Source of the DNA: Suicoccus acidiformans
Lineage (GTDB): Bacteria > Bacillota > Bacilli > Lactobacillales > Aerococcaceae
Length of the DNA stretch: 64,000 bases
NCBI RefSeq assembly: GCF_003546865.1
Contig: NZ_CP023434.1
Location: 1,612,001 to 1,676,000, forward strand
Direction: 5' to 3'
The notes beneath the pieces were generated by a model. It searched no databases. It was not told where the DNA came from and worked only from the letters and a program-made list of their open reading frames with translations. The translations under genes and the position numbers were made by a program. Of the stretch, positions 1 to 9,321 are shown in pieces; position 1 is the stretch's first letter; each line of letters starts with the position of its first letter.

Positions 1-73
1 ATTCGCTCCATGCATCACAATACTTTAGTTTAGTATATCAAAAGCAAGCATCATCGGGTAGTCATTGGCTCGA

Positions 74-1984
74 TTAATAACTTCGCGCATGGCTAGCATG
101 CGGATCTTGAATACGCTTAAATAGCTTCTCTAGCGTATTGCTTGTAAATTCCACAAAAACGGGACGCCCATGCGGGCAATGATACGGATCGTCCAAGCCA
201 TCCATCGCTTGAATTAAATCAATAGCCTCTTCATTGCTTAGTCGGTGATTGGCCTTAATGGCTCCACGACAACTTTGCATAATAATCGCTGCTTCCTGGT
301 ACTCACTCACCGTTAAATTCGGCTTTTCAACAACCATTTCCACCAAGTCTCGGACGACACCCTCTACTTCAGCCGCTTCAATCCAATTGGGATAGCTTTC
401 CATTTGCATCGTCGTTGGCCCAAAGACTTCCAAATAGACACCTAAAGCGTGCAGAGCTTCAGTTCGTTCTTCAATTTGCAGCATTTCATCTGCCGTAAAA
501 TTAAATAGCATCGGCATCAGTAACTGCTGCTGCTGAATCTCTGGCGTTTCTTTCATAAATTGTTCATAACGAATCCGCTCCTGGGCAGCATGTTGATCAA
601 TTAAGTAAAAACCACGCTCCCCTTCAGCGACTAAATAGGTGCCATGAATTTGCCCGACATACCTTAAATCCGAAAAGGCCAGCTTTTGCTCTTGTTCTGT
701 CTCAAGCACTGGTTGTGATACTTCCTGTGCTAAGGGATCCTGGCTCATAGTAGGCTCTGCTGCAAGCTCAATAGTATCCGGTTTCTCCTTTTGGAAGGCG
801 TTTGTATGCTCTTCAATATAAGCCGGTTGCGTAGGTAGAGGATCTTGCTCAAAGGCTTCATACCTTTGGCTTTGACCTATCTCCGGCTCACTGGCTTTAG
901 CTGTTAAGGGCAGACTGGCTTGTTCATAGAGAGGCTCTGCTTGCAAGTCAAAGCGTGGTCCAGAGACGTCTTCAACTTCCACGCTAGGTACAGGATTGCT
1001 TACCTCTAAAGCGTCAATAACGGCCTGCTTAATTAAGTCAGCTAACTCTTCTTCTTTACTCAGTCGGACCGTCTGCTTAGTGGGATGCACATTGACATCT
1101 AGGAGTCTCGCATCCAAGTTAATATCAATGACAGCAATCGGATACCGTCCGGTCATCAATTGCCGGCCATAGGCGCGAATCAGTGTTTCATTTAAGCCAT
1201 AATGCCTTACCGGCCGATGGTTAATCATTAGATGGATATATTGTTTACTTGTCCGCGTTAGCGTGGCAGGAGAGATAAAGCCTTCTATGCGGAAGTCATT
1301 ATCTTCCCCTTGGATAGCCAACAAATCCCGAGCAATCGCTGGTTGATAGACATTGGCAATAGCTTGGCGCAGGTCACCCCGGCCAGCCGTTTGGAAAATC
1401 GTCTCGCCATCGTTTTTGAGGATAAAGCGAATGTGGGGATAGCCTAGGGCAATATTCTGGACGAATTGAATGCTATGACGCAGTTCCGTCCGCAAGGACT
1501 TCAAATGTTTCAACCGGGCAGGGGTATTATAAAATAAGCTCTCAACGAGAATGGATGTGCCTGGCCTGGCAGCCGCCTTACCTTGATCGGTAATGGTAGA
1601 ACCTTCCACAACAATATAATGACTCGTCTCGTCTGCTGATCGTTTAGAAGTCAAGGTCACTTTCGCCACCGAACCAATACTCGCTAAGGCCTCACCGCGG
1701 AAGCCTAAGGTATGTATATTAAACAAGTCATGCACATCGTAAATTTTACTTGTAGCATGGGGTTGAAAGGCCATCTGTAAATCTTCCTCACTCATCCCTA
1801 AGCCGTCATCGGTCACCCGAATGGCTTGAATGCCTGCTTCTTTAAGTTCCACTTGGATCATCTGACTGCCCGCATCAATCGCATTCTCAACCAATTCCTT
1901 TACAACAGAAGCCGGACGTTCCACAACTTCCCCGGCTGCAATTTGATTAGCCAGTGCTTCTGGCATAATGCGTATTTGCCCCAT
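74..1984 (-). CDS. mutL: DNA mismatch repair endonuclease MutL
   Basis: MutL couples MutS mismatch recognition to strand incision and excision. The 636-residue protein has the N-terminal GHKL ATPase motifs (ENAIDAG near residues 33-39, DDGLGM near 60, GFRGEAL near 95), a variable acidic linker around residues 340-430 and a C-terminal dimerisation domain. That domain holds DQHAAQERIRYE, matching the metal-binding motif of endonuclease-type MutL (DQHA, two residues, E, four residues, E), plus SCRGAIKANH and CPHGRP zinc-site motifs. By family knowledge this is a nicking MutL, as in bacteria without MutH. The ATG lies 1 nt past the mutS stop, and its AGAAAGGAGG ribosome-binding site sits inside the mutS 3' end, so translation is probably coupled. 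Confidence 0.98.
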   Translation of the reverse strand: MGQIRIMPEALANQIAAGEVVERPASVVKELVENAIDAGSQMIQVELKEAGIQAIRVTDDGLGMSEEDLQMAFQPHATSKIYDVHDLFNIHTLGFRGEALASIGSVAKVTLTSKRSADETSHYIVVEGSTITDQGKAAARPGTSILVESLFYNTPARLKHLKSLRTELRHSIQFVQNIALGYPHIRFILKNDGETIFQTAGRGDLRQAIANVYQPAIARDLLAIQGEDNDFRIEGFISPATLTRTSKQYIHLMINHRPVRHYGLNETLIRAYGRQLMTGRYPIAVIDINLDARLLDVNVHPTKQTVRLSKEEELADLIKQAVIDALEVSNPVPSVEVEDVSGPRFDLQAEPLYEQASLPLTAKASEPEIGQSQRYEAFEQDPLPTQPAYIEEHTNAFQKEKPDTIELAAEPTMSQDPLAQEVSQPVLETEQEQKLAFSDLRYVGQIHGTYLVAEGERGFYLIDQHAAQERIRYEQFMKETPEIQQQQLLMPMLFNFTADEMLQIEERTEALHALGVYLEVFGPTTMQMESYPNWIEAAEVEGVVRDLVEMVVEKPNLTVSEYQEAAIIMQSCRGAIKANHRLSNEEAIDLIQAMDGLDDPYHCPHGRPVFVEFTSNTLEKLFKRIQDPHASHARSY

Positions 1985-1985
1985 A

Positions 1986-4568
1986 CTAATCCTCCTTTCT
2001 ATAAGTAGCTACATCTTCTTGTAGCTTGGCTAAATTTTGCATTGCTTCTAAGGGTGTCATATGGTTAATATCCAAGGCTTCAATCGCTTCTGCAATACGC
2101 TCCCAAGCTACGTCTGCCACGGGCTCCTCTGGGCTCACATCGAAAAGACTCAATTGCTGGGTATCCGTTTGCTTGATTTTCTTCGCCCTAGCTTCCAATT
2201 TATTTAAGGCAACTTGCGAGCGTTGAATCACTTCCGGCGGTAGTCCTGCTAATTTAGCGACGTGAATCCCGTAACTTTTATCGGCTGGACCGGGTAGTAT
2301 TTTGTGATGGAAAATCAATTCGCCGGCCTCTTCGGTCGCTCCTACATGAATATTCCGTAACTCAGGAATGCTTGCTTCTAAATCAGTCAATTCATGGTAA
2401 TGGGTAGAAAAGATCGTCGCAGCTTGCACATGCTCGCTAATGTAATGTAATATCCCTTCTGCCAGGGCCATCCCATCATAAGTGGCGGTACCTCGACCAA
2501 TCTCATCGAAAAGCAATAAACTTCGCGGTGTGGCCTGCTCTAAGGCAATATTCGTCTCCATCATCTCAACCATAAAAGTACTTTGACCACTTGAAATATC
2601 ATCCGAACTACCAATGCGCGTAAAGATTTGGTCAATCAAAGGCAAACTCGCCTCTTTGGCTGGCACAAAGCAACCGATTTGATTCATAATGAGACAAAAG
2701 GCGACTTGACGCATGTAAGTACTCTTACCAGACATATTCGGCCCTGTCAGTAACAGCAAATACTTATCAGGCTGGATTTGTACATCATTCGGCACAAATG
2801 CTTCTTGGCCCACAAGATGCTCAACCACAGGATGCCGGCTATCTACGAGCGTCAAGTCTTTGGCAGTCTCAACCAATTCAGCTCGGACATAATTCTCATC
2901 TTCACTCAAGGAAGCAAAAGACGCCAGGACATCTAAAGTCGCGATTTCCCGAGTCAGGTTTTGCAGTGCTTCAGTATAGTCTTTAATGAATTCACGCAAT
3001 TCGATGAACAAGTCATACTCCAAGTTCACTGATTTCTCCTGCGCATCCAAAATCGTCCGTTCAATTTCCTTCAGTTCATCAGTAATGAAACGTTCCGCAT
3101 TGGTTAAGGTTTGCTTACGGTGATAACGTTCTGAATCCAACTGATCCGAATACAAACGACTCACTTCGATATAATAGCCAAAGACCTTGTTATAACCAAC
3201 TTTCAGCTTATTTAAGCCCGTTGCTTCACGTTCTCTAGCTTGTAAATCGGCCAGCCATTGCTGGCCATTCTCCAAAGCGTCACGGTAGGTATCTAATTGC
3301 TGATGGTAGCCGGCTTTGATCAAGTTGCCTTCCGTAATGGAAATCGGTAAGTCTTCCTGCAAGACTTGATCGATTTTATCGTATACCTCGCTAAATTCAT
3401 TCAATTGTGGAAACACTACGTCACCGATAGAGGTATTCAATGCCACCAGAATTTGATTGATACGCGGAATATACGTCAAGGAGCGACGTAATTGATCTAT
3501 ATCTCTGGCATTGGCTGAGCCTGTACTAATCTTAGACACCAAGCGCTCCAAGTCATAAATATGCTTCAGCTGCTCTACTAATTCCACCCGTTCGAAATAA
3601 TGATTCAGCAATTGCTCCACTCGGTTATGGCGCACTTCAAGGGCCCTCTGATTTAACAGCGGTTTATCTAGCCACTGCTTTAACAATCGGCCACCCATAG
3701 CTGTTTCTGTACGGTCGATAAACCATAACAAACTTCCTTGGCGACGTTGCGTTCTTAAGGATCGGGTCAATTCAAGTTGATGCTTAGCATACTGATTCAT
3801 CTGCAAATATTGACTTAATTCATAACGTTCGACTTCTTGCAAATAATCCAAGGCTTGCTTTTGCACACTATATAAATAACTACTCAATAGTTCTAAACAC
3901 GCTATTTCATTGCCTTGGGCCGCTTCTAACTGGAATTGAATTGGACTTGCTTCTGCTTGACTTTTCACATGTGGGGAGAAGTAAGCTGTCACTTCGTTTT
4001 TTACTTTATCAATCAGATGCGCTTCTGCCTCACTGTCAAAGACAATTTCCGTCGGGCCAACACCTTGAAGCTCATTGACAAATTGCGTCCAATCGTCACT
4101 GTGGGTGATGCGACTCTCCCCGGTTGATACATCAATAAAAGCCACAGTGTACAAGTCTTTATCTAAATGGATAGCCGCTAAGTAATTATTATCTTTCAGG
4201 GCCAAGCCTTCTTCTTCGCTAATAGTTCCTGGCGTAATAACGCGTACGACTTGCCGATCGACCATCCCCTTGGTCGTCTTAGGGTCCTCCATCTGCTCAC
4301 AAATCGCAACTTTATGCCCCGCTTCAATTAGGCGTTTAATGTAATCCGTAGCTGAGTGATACGGCACCCCACACATTGGCACCGGGTCGTCTGCATTCTT
4401 ATTCCGGGAAGTGAGCGTAATTTCCAAGATTTTGGATGCTTCAATCGCATCTTCATTGAACAGCTCATAAAAATCCCCTAATCGGTAGAATAGAAATGCA
4501 TCAGAGTATTCAGCTTTTATTCTCGTATATTGTTCCATCATGGGCGTTTGTTTCTTTGCTTTAGCCAC
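1986..4568 (-). CDS. mutS: DNA mismatch repair protein MutS
   Basis: MutS binds mispaired bases and small loops and recruits MutL. The 860-residue length is typical. The mismatch-wedging Phe-x-Glu is at F33-Y34-E35 in GDFYELF. The C-terminal ABC-type ATPase has Walker A GPNMSGKST near residue 611, followed by the DEIGRGTATYDG signature/Walker B region and the FSTHYHEL switch. It is the first gene of the mutS-mutL operon and has a consensus promoter upstream. The GGAGG-containing ribosome-binding site is about 7 nt before the ATG. Nothing appears truncated or unusual. Confidence 0.98.
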   Translation of the reverse strand: MAKAKKQTPMMEQYTRIKAEYSDAFLFYRLGDFYELFNEDAIEASKILEITLTSRNKNADDPVPMCGVPYHSATDYIKRLIEAGHKVAICEQMEDPKTTKGMVDRQVVRVITPGTISEEEGLALKDNNYLAAIHLDKDLYTVAFIDVSTGESRITHSDDWTQFVNELQGVGPTEIVFDSEAEAHLIDKVKNEVTAYFSPHVKSQAEASPIQFQLEAAQGNEIACLELLSSYLYSVQKQALDYLQEVERYELSQYLQMNQYAKHQLELTRSLRTQRRQGSLLWFIDRTETAMGGRLLKQWLDKPLLNQRALEVRHNRVEQLLNHYFERVELVEQLKHIYDLERLVSKISTGSANARDIDQLRRSLTYIPRINQILVALNTSIGDVVFPQLNEFSEVYDKIDQVLQEDLPISITEGNLIKAGYHQQLDTYRDALENGQQWLADLQAREREATGLNKLKVGYNKVFGYYIEVSRLYSDQLDSERYHRKQTLTNAERFITDELKEIERTILDAQEKSVNLEYDLFIELREFIKDYTEALQNLTREIATLDVLASFASLSEDENYVRAELVETAKDLTLVDSRHPVVEHLVGQEAFVPNDVQIQPDKYLLLLTGPNMSGKSTYMRQVAFCLIMNQIGCFVPAKEASLPLIDQIFTRIGSSDDISSGQSTFMVEMMETNIALEQATPRSLLLFDEIGRGTATYDGMALAEGILHYISEHVQAATIFSTHYHELTDLEASIPELRNIHVGATEEAGELIFHHKILPGPADKSYGIHVAKLAGLPPEVIQRSQVALNKLEARAKKIKQTDTQQLSLFDVSPEEPVADVAWERIAEAIEALDINHMTPLEAMQNLAKLQEDVATYRKED

Positions 4569-4607
4569 TAGGGAAATCCTCCTTATCTTTCTTACTTCGT
4601 ACCTTCT

Positions 4608-4636
4608 ATTGTATCAATCCTCAAGCATTTTGCCAA
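4608..4636 (-). promoter_or_regulatory. Promoter of mutS-mutL
   Basis: Reading the minus strand, TTGGCA (4631-4636) and TACAAT (4608-4613) are separated by exactly 17 bp, a strong sigma-A-type promoter about 40 bp before the mutS start. The rest of the 257-bp gap up to the divergent FAD gene shows no other gene. Confidence 0.7.
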
Positions 4637-4840
4637 AAGAAGTTATTTACAAAAAAACTTTGCAATAGACAATGATTCTTCTTAGCCTTTGAAATTACTA
4701 GCTGCTTAAAATCTATCTTGTCGGCATCATTATTGCTTGGTCAGATTTAGAGGTGGCTTGAAATGGCCAGCTAGCTTAGACCCCACTAGCGATATTAGTT
4801 CATTCGTGGCACTTTTTAGCGTATAATGAAAAGGAATTCA

Positions 4841-6310
4841 TTGAAAGGATTGATTGCTATCGAACGGATCGCTATTATCGGCATGGGAATTAGTGGGACA
4901 GCTACCTTGACCGCCTATTGGAAACTCCAACAAGCTGGTCAATTGCCTGATGTATCCATTGACTACTATGACAGTTTAGAGAATATGGGCTGTGGCCCCT
5001 CATTCAATAAAGATTCCGAACATGCCCTGTTAAATACACGCACTAATGAAATTGGCTTTGACTATGAAAATCAAGAGGACTTCCAACGATGGGTTGAAGA
5101 GAATTATCATTCCCAAGCAGCTTATGTGCCCAGACAATGGTTTGGTGAATATTTACAAGAACGCCTTAAATCGATGACCGAGCAACTCAAAGCAAAAAGC
5201 ATAGCTGCCCATGTTGAAAGCTTATGCTATTTACCCGAGAGGAAGCAGTGGCGGGTGCAAGTAACTAGTGCTGAGCCAGTCTATTATGACCGCGTCCATT
5301 TGTGCACGGGAGATTTGCCTAAGATGGATTTCTATGAATTAAAGGATACGCCTGGCTATGTGCATGACCCTTACCCTCTCAGGGAATTGCCCCAAGAGAT
5401 CACTTCCCAAACTAGTGTAGTTATTATTGGCACCAGTCTGTCAGCTTTGGATGTCCTTAAATACTTACAAGAAGTCCGGGAATTATCCTTGATTCATATC
5501 TTCTCAAGGCGCAATCAATTTCCAATCATCAATCCGACCCCTCAAGCGATTACTTTTAAATATTTGACTGAGGCCACCTTCCAGTCATATTTAACAGATT
5601 ATCACGGTCATTTAACCTATGACCAATTACTCACTTGGATTCGCCAAGAATGCCAACGCTTTGCGATTGATTTCGACGAGACGATTCAAGACGTGCTTGA
5701 AAGTGGCACAGGGCCTTTGCGTGCATCACTTCAACAACGAGATTTCTATGGTTATCTCGAAGCCATTGCCATGGAGCTGACGCGTATTCTAAACCACCAC
5801 TGGCACACCCTATCCATCCAAGACCAGGATCGTTTCCTAGATACCTATGACCAGGCCCTCTCGCTTATCAAAGCTGGCATACCGGACTCCTCTGCCCAGG
5901 CCATTATCCAAGGAGAAGACGATGGACAACTGCTTATTCTGCCCGATGTTACTGATCTTCGCTACGATGAGACAAGCGAAATCTACCAAATCATCCAAGA
6001 TGGTGGCAAGGTGTTAGCTGAAGTGGACTGGGTCATTAATGCTACCGGACTCGATTTACATATGCGCGATTTAGACGCTAAGGATTTGCTTGCCCAAGCC
6101 CTTAATCAGGCTTATATTGAACGGCATCATGCAGGAGGACTCACAATGCATGTACCAAATAAGCACATCATCTCGCCTCGATTTGGTGACCTTGAGAATT
6201 TACACCCCCATGGCATGTTAACGCACGGCGCCCTGTATCACATCAATTCCGTATACAGTATTCAAAGATATGCCCATGAATTAGTACAAGCCCTATATGT
6301 AAATGCGTAA
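4841..6310 (+). CDS. FAD/NAD(P)-binding protein (NAD_binding_9-like)
   Basis: A flavin-dependent oxidoreductase-like protein of about 489 residues. An N-terminal Rossmann motif GMGISGT follows a short beta strand (IAIIGMG), a second dinucleotide-binding segment (VVIIGTSLSALDV) lies near residue 200, and an ATG motif (VINATGL) near residue 405 is typical of two-dinucleotide flavoproteins. This resembles the FAD-NAD(P)-binding family PF13454, whose substrates are mostly unknown, so I assign none. The start is uncertain: an ATG at 4826 overlaps a TATAAT hexamer (4822-4827) and has no ribosome-binding site, while a TTG at 4841 has AAAAGGA 5 nt upstream. The gene is monocistronic, divergent from mutS and closed by a terminator. 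Confidence 0.8.
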   Translation: MKGLIAIERIAIIGMGISGTATLTAYWKLQQAGQLPDVSIDYYDSLENMGCGPSFNKDSEHALLNTRTNEIGFDYENQEDFQRWVEENYHSQAAYVPRQWFGEYLQERLKSMTEQLKAKSIAAHVESLCYLPERKQWRVQVTSAEPVYYDRVHLCTGDLPKMDFYELKDTPGYVHDPYPLRELPQEITSQTSVVIIGTSLSALDVLKYLQEVRELSLIHIFSRRNQFPIINPTPQAITFKYLTEATFQSYLTDYHGHLTYDQLLTWIRQECQRFAIDFDETIQDVLESGTGPLRASLQQRDFYGYLEAIAMELTRILNHHWHTLSIQDQDRFLDTYDQALSLIKAGIPDSSAQAIIQGEDDGQLLILPDVTDLRYDETSEIYQIIQDGGKVLAEVDWVINATGLDLHMRDLDAKDLLAQALNQAYIERHHAGGLTMHVPNKHIISPRFGDLENLHPHGMLTHGALYHINSVYSIQRYAHELVQALYVNA

Positions 6311-6325
6311 ACTCTACTAAAGCAA

Positions 6326-6362
6326 ACAAGCCTCTAGGAACAAACCTAGAGACTTGTTTTTT
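6326..6362. terminator. Bidirectional intrinsic terminator
   Basis: ACAAGCCTCTAGG (6326-6338) pairs with CCTAGAGACTTGT (6345-6357) with one mismatch and a 6-nt loop, followed by six T residues on the plus strand and preceded by A-rich sequence. It separates the convergent FAD gene and the ABC exporter. Confidence 0.85.
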
Positions 6363-6363
6363 G

Positions 6364-8079
6364 TTATTTGCTAAATTGGCTGCGATATAAACTTGCATAA
6401 GTTCCATCCAGTGCCATCAACGCTTCATGATTCCCGTCTTCAGTTATACCTTCTGGCGTAACCACAATAATGCGATCTGCATGACGAACCGTCGCCAAAC
6501 GGTGGGCAATGACTAAAGACGTCCGCCCAACCGCCAATTCATCGAGCGATTGCTGGATAAAGCGCTCTGTTGCTGAATCTAGGGCACTTGTCGCTTCGTC
6601 TAAGATAAGTATGGTAGGGTTTTTCAAGAAGATCCGTGCAATGGATAGACGTTGTTTCTGACCACCTGAAAGGCTGACACCACGTTCGCCAATTTGTGTA
6701 TCTAAGCCATGGGGAAGGTTGCCAATTACTTCTTCCAAACGAGCTGCACGAATTGCTGCTTCAACTTCCGCATCACTAGCATTTAAATTACCGTATAATA
6801 CATTCTCACGGATGGTCCCATCAAATAAGAAGACATCTTGTTGGACGATTCCGATTTGCTGGCGCAAGGAACTCAGGGTCATATCTTGAATATTAATACC
6901 ATCAATTCGAATGGTCCCTGCAGTTGGCTCATAGAAACGCGGGAGTAAATTAACAAGCGTTGTCTTGCCGGCTCCACTTGGACCAACAAAGGCCACTGTT
7001 TGCCCTGGTTGAATTTCTAATGATACGTCCTCAAGCACCGGTTGGCCCGATTCATAGGCAAAGCTTACCTGATCATATTGGATATGCCCTGCAAAGTTAG
7101 GGGCTTCAATCGCATCGGGCTTGTCGACAATTTCTGCTTGCCGACTAAGCTCCTCTTGGAAACGCAAGAAACCGGCATAGCCCTTAGGATAAATCTCCAG
7201 CATCGTATTGATTTTCTCAATCGGTCGAACAAAGGTATTCGACAGTAGAATGTAGCCCACCAATTCACCAATAGTCAGATGACCTTGAATCGTATAGTAA
7301 GACCCTGCCAAAAAGGCAAAAAGATTAATCAGGCGCATAATCAAGTAATTCACTGAACTACTTTGAGCCATCGACTGGTAAAATGCAATCTTGGCATTGC
7401 GATATCCATTAATATAGCCTTCAAATTTCTCCTGCTCATGGGCTTCATTCGCAAAAGCTTTCACAACGCGCATCCCACTAATGGAATTTTGAATGCCGGT
7501 ATTAAAGTAAGCTAAGTTTTCGTTAATGCCTTGATTGACTTTAATCATTCGCCGGCTAAAGAAAGCTAAAGCAAGCCCTAGAACTGGCACTAAGGAAACT
7601 GTCATTAAGGCTAATTTCACATGCACATTGGCCATCAATAGGAAAGACCCTACCAAGGTCATTACTGTGATAAAGATGTCCTCAGGGCCATGATGGGCTA
7701 GTTCACTTACTTCAAACAAATCGCTAGTAATCCGGCTCATCAACTCACCTGTCTTACGTTTATCATAATAAGCATAAGACTGCTTTTGATAGTGGGCGAA
7801 AAGCTCCCGCCGCATATCCGTTTCAATATTGATTCCCAAGCGATGCCCTAAGGCAACCACCACATAATTCATTGCGGTACTAAATAAATAAAGTGCAAGT
7901 AATAGCATCGAGAAAAGCAAAATAGCTCGCACATTTCCACTCGGCAAAACCTGGTCAATAACCCGATTGACAGCAATCGGAAAGAATAAATCCAGAATAC
8001 CGACTAAAACCGCACAGCCAAAATCAATCATAAATAACCGCCAATAAGGACGATAATAAGCCAAAAATTTCTTAAGCAT
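6364..8079 (-). CDS. ABC transporter, fused permease/ATP-binding exporter
   Basis: A type I ABC exporter half-transporter of 571 residues. Six transmembrane segments occupy about residues 15-290 (ABC_membrane fold), followed by a nucleotide-binding domain with Walker A GPSGAGKTT near 365, signature LSGGQKQR near 470, Walker B ILILDEATSALD and the switch IAHRL. Such proteins work as homo- or heterodimers exporting lipids, drugs or peptides. No partner subunit is adjacent, so a homodimer is likely, and the substrate cannot be read from sequence. It begins 69 bp after rpmA on the same strand, with an AAGGGGAACGG ribosome-binding region. A hairpin without a U-tract lies between them, so some read-through from the ribosomal operon is possible. 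Confidence 0.93.
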   Translation of the reverse strand: MLKKFLAYYRPYWRLFMIDFGCAVLVGILDLFFPIAVNRVIDQVLPSGNVRAILLFSMLLLALYLFSTAMNYVVVALGHRLGINIETDMRRELFAHYQKQSYAYYDKRKTGELMSRITSDLFEVSELAHHGPEDIFITVMTLVGSFLLMANVHVKLALMTVSLVPVLGLALAFFSRRMIKVNQGINENLAYFNTGIQNSISGMRVVKAFANEAHEQEKFEGYINGYRNAKIAFYQSMAQSSSVNYLIMRLINLFAFLAGSYYTIQGHLTIGELVGYILLSNTFVRPIEKINTMLEIYPKGYAGFLRFQEELSRQAEIVDKPDAIEAPNFAGHIQYDQVSFAYESGQPVLEDVSLEIQPGQTVAFVGPSGAGKTTLVNLLPRFYEPTAGTIRIDGINIQDMTLSSLRQQIGIVQQDVFLFDGTIRENVLYGNLNASDAEVEAAIRAARLEEVIGNLPHGLDTQIGERGVSLSGGQKQRLSIARIFLKNPTILILDEATSALDSATERFIQQSLDELAVGRTSLVIAHRLATVRHADRIIVVTPEGITEDGNHEALMALDGTYASLYRSQFSK

Positions 8080-8100
8080 CCGTTCCCCTTCTAAGCACGA

Positions 8101-8132
8101 GAGGGGTCTACTATAAATATAGTAAACCCCTC
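8101..8132. other. Hairpin between rpmA and the ABC exporter
   Basis: A 15-bp near-perfect inverted repeat (8101-8115 against 8118-8132, one mismatch). It lacks a U-tract in either direction, so it may be a weak or Rho-independent-like terminator or an RNA-stability element rather than a strong stop. Confidence 0.5.
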
Positions 8133-8147
8133 TTCATACAAATATTA

Positions 8148-8438
8148 TTATGCTTCTTGCGCAACTGGGTAAACACTTACTTGTTTCTTGTTGCGACCTT
8201 TGCGCTCAAATCTTACAACGCCATCACATAAAGCAAACAAAGTATCGTCGCCACCACGGCCAACGTTGTTACCAGCATGGATTTTCGTACCACGTTGGCG
8301 GTAGATAATTGATCCACCGTGAATCATTTCACCGTCTGCTGCTTTAGCACCTAGACGTTTAGCAATTGAATCACGACCGTTTTGAGTGGAACCTCCACCC
8401 TTTTTCGTAGCGAAAAGTTGTAAGTTTAATTTCAACAT
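8148..8438 (-). CDS. rpmA: 50S ribosomal protein L27
   Basis: L27 reaches the peptidyl-transferase centre of the large ribosomal subunit. The 96-residue product starts [15 protein letters not shown]. The first ten residues are the Firmicutes-type extension that ends in LNLQLFA and is removed by the Prp protease to expose the functional N-terminus. An earlier in-frame ATG at 8453 is rejected because it lies inside the GGAGGTG ribosome-binding site; the ATG at 8438 is 7 nt downstream of that site. Last gene of the rplU-prp-rpmA operon. Confidence 0.97.
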   Translation of the reverse strand: MLKLNLQLFATKKGGGSTQNGRDSIAKRLGAKAADGEMIHGGSIIYRQRGTKIHAGNNVGRGGDDTLFALCDGVVRFERKGRNKKQVSVYPVAQEA

Positions 8439-8452
8439 ATTCAGCACCTCCA

Positions 8453-8797
8453 TTATTTTGTACTGGGTTTATCTTGGACATGAACAAATTCTGGATAACT
8501 TTCACTAATGACATCAAAGGCTAGATGCAAGTGCTGCATAAGTAAGTGCGCTGCTTCTAAGGGCTTCCCTTCTAATTTGGGCATCCTTAATTTCAGATAG
8601 CCTCCTTCGATTTCATTAACTTCCGTTTCGACAGGAATACCAAGCAAAGCCTGAAGTGAGTTCTCAACGGAAATCACCTGGCTTGATACAGCGGCACACA
8701 CAATATCATAACCATGTTCGCCATATCCAGCGTGACCTGTCATCTCTAGGGTTTCTACGTAACCTTCTTTATCCAGCGTAAACTTAATATCAATCAT
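8453..8797 (-). CDS. prp: Ribosomal-processing cysteine protease Prp
   Basis: Prp removes the N-terminal extension of L27 and is essential where that extension exists. The 114-residue protein carries the catalytic pair His22 ([10 protein letters not shown]) and Cys34 (DIVCAAVS), matching the known Prp active site. The start codon overlaps the rplU stop by one base (TAATG), which suggests coupled translation. Position between rplU and rpmA is the conserved Firmicutes arrangement, and the substrate gene is immediately downstream. Confidence 0.96.
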   Translation of the reverse strand: MIDIKFTLDKEGYVETLEMTGHAGYGEHGYDIVCAAVSSQVISVENSLQALLGIPVETEVNEIEGGYLKLRMPKLEGKPLEAAHLLMQHLHLAFDVISESYPEFVHVQDKPSTK

Positions 8798-9105
8798 TAA
8801 GCGTTGATTGAATTAATTGTTAAACGTGTATATGGTTGACGGTGACCTTGTTTGCGATGAGAGTCTTTACGACGACGGTAGCGGTAGATTGTGATTTTCT
8901 TGCCACGACCTTGTTTTTCAACTGTCGCTTCAACTGTCGCACCTTCAACTAAAGGTGTACCCACTTTAGTGTTCTCGCCACCAACAAAGACTACTTGATC
9001 AAATGTAACCGTTTCGCCTTCTTGAGCATCTAATTTCTCTACGTAAATTGTTTGCCCTTCTTCAACTTTAACTTGTTTACCACCGGTTTGAATAATTGCG
9101 TACAT
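8797..9105 (-). CDS. rplU: 50S ribosomal protein L21
   Basis: L21 binds 23S rRNA and is the first gene of rplU-prp-rpmA. The 102-residue product shows the family hallmarks: N-terminal [17 protein letters not shown] and the C-terminal basic [18 protein letters not shown] segment. The AGGAGGTGCTGGT ribosome-binding region precedes the ATG. A leader with the features of the Firmicutes L21 leader lies upstream and probably mediates autogenous control. Confidence 0.97.
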   Translation of the reverse strand: MYAIIQTGGKQVKVEEGQTIYVEKLDAQEGETVTFDQVVFVGGENTKVGTPLVEGATVEATVEKQGRGKKITIYRYRRRKDSHRKQGHRQPYTRLTINSINA

Positions 9106-9233
9106 ACCAGCACCTCCTAAATATTATTTCGGAATTCAAAGAATCCCTACACCGAGACTCGCCATGTTGAGCGGTTTATTAAACACTTAAGCTTCAACCT
9201 GTGCGGTTGCAGTTTGCGGTGCACAAATACAAC
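9106..9233 (-). promoter_or_regulatory. L21 leader RNA (autoregulatory 5' UTR)
   Basis: About 128 nt of transcribed leader between the rplU promoter and its ribosome-binding site. On the minus strand it holds a GTGCACCGCAAACTGCAACC segment and then a TTGAAGC...GAGTCTCGGTGTAGGGA segment resembling the conserved Firmicutes L21_leader fold. By family knowledge it binds L21 to repress the operon. A covariance-model scan would be decisive. Confidence 0.75.
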
Positions 9234-9239
9234 ATGAGT

Positions 9240-9268
9240 ATCATAGCAAATTCTGCCCCCAGCGTCAA
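9240..9268 (-). promoter_or_regulatory. Promoter of rplU-prp-rpmA
   Basis: TTGACG (9263-9268) and TATGAT (9240-9245) on the minus strand with exactly 17 bp between them. Predicted transcription start is about 9233, giving the long L21 leader. Confidence 0.8.
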
Positions 9269-9280
9269 TCATTATTTCCC

Positions 9281-9312
9281 AAAAAAGAACAAGCAGCTCA
9301 CGCCACTTGCTC
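9281..9312 (-). terminator. Terminator of rny
   Basis: GAGCAAG/CTTGTTC stem (9306-9312 and 9287-9293, one G-U pair) followed on the minus strand by six U residues (9281-9286). It ends rny just before the rplU promoter. Confidence 0.75.
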
Positions 9313-9321
9313 ATTTAACGA

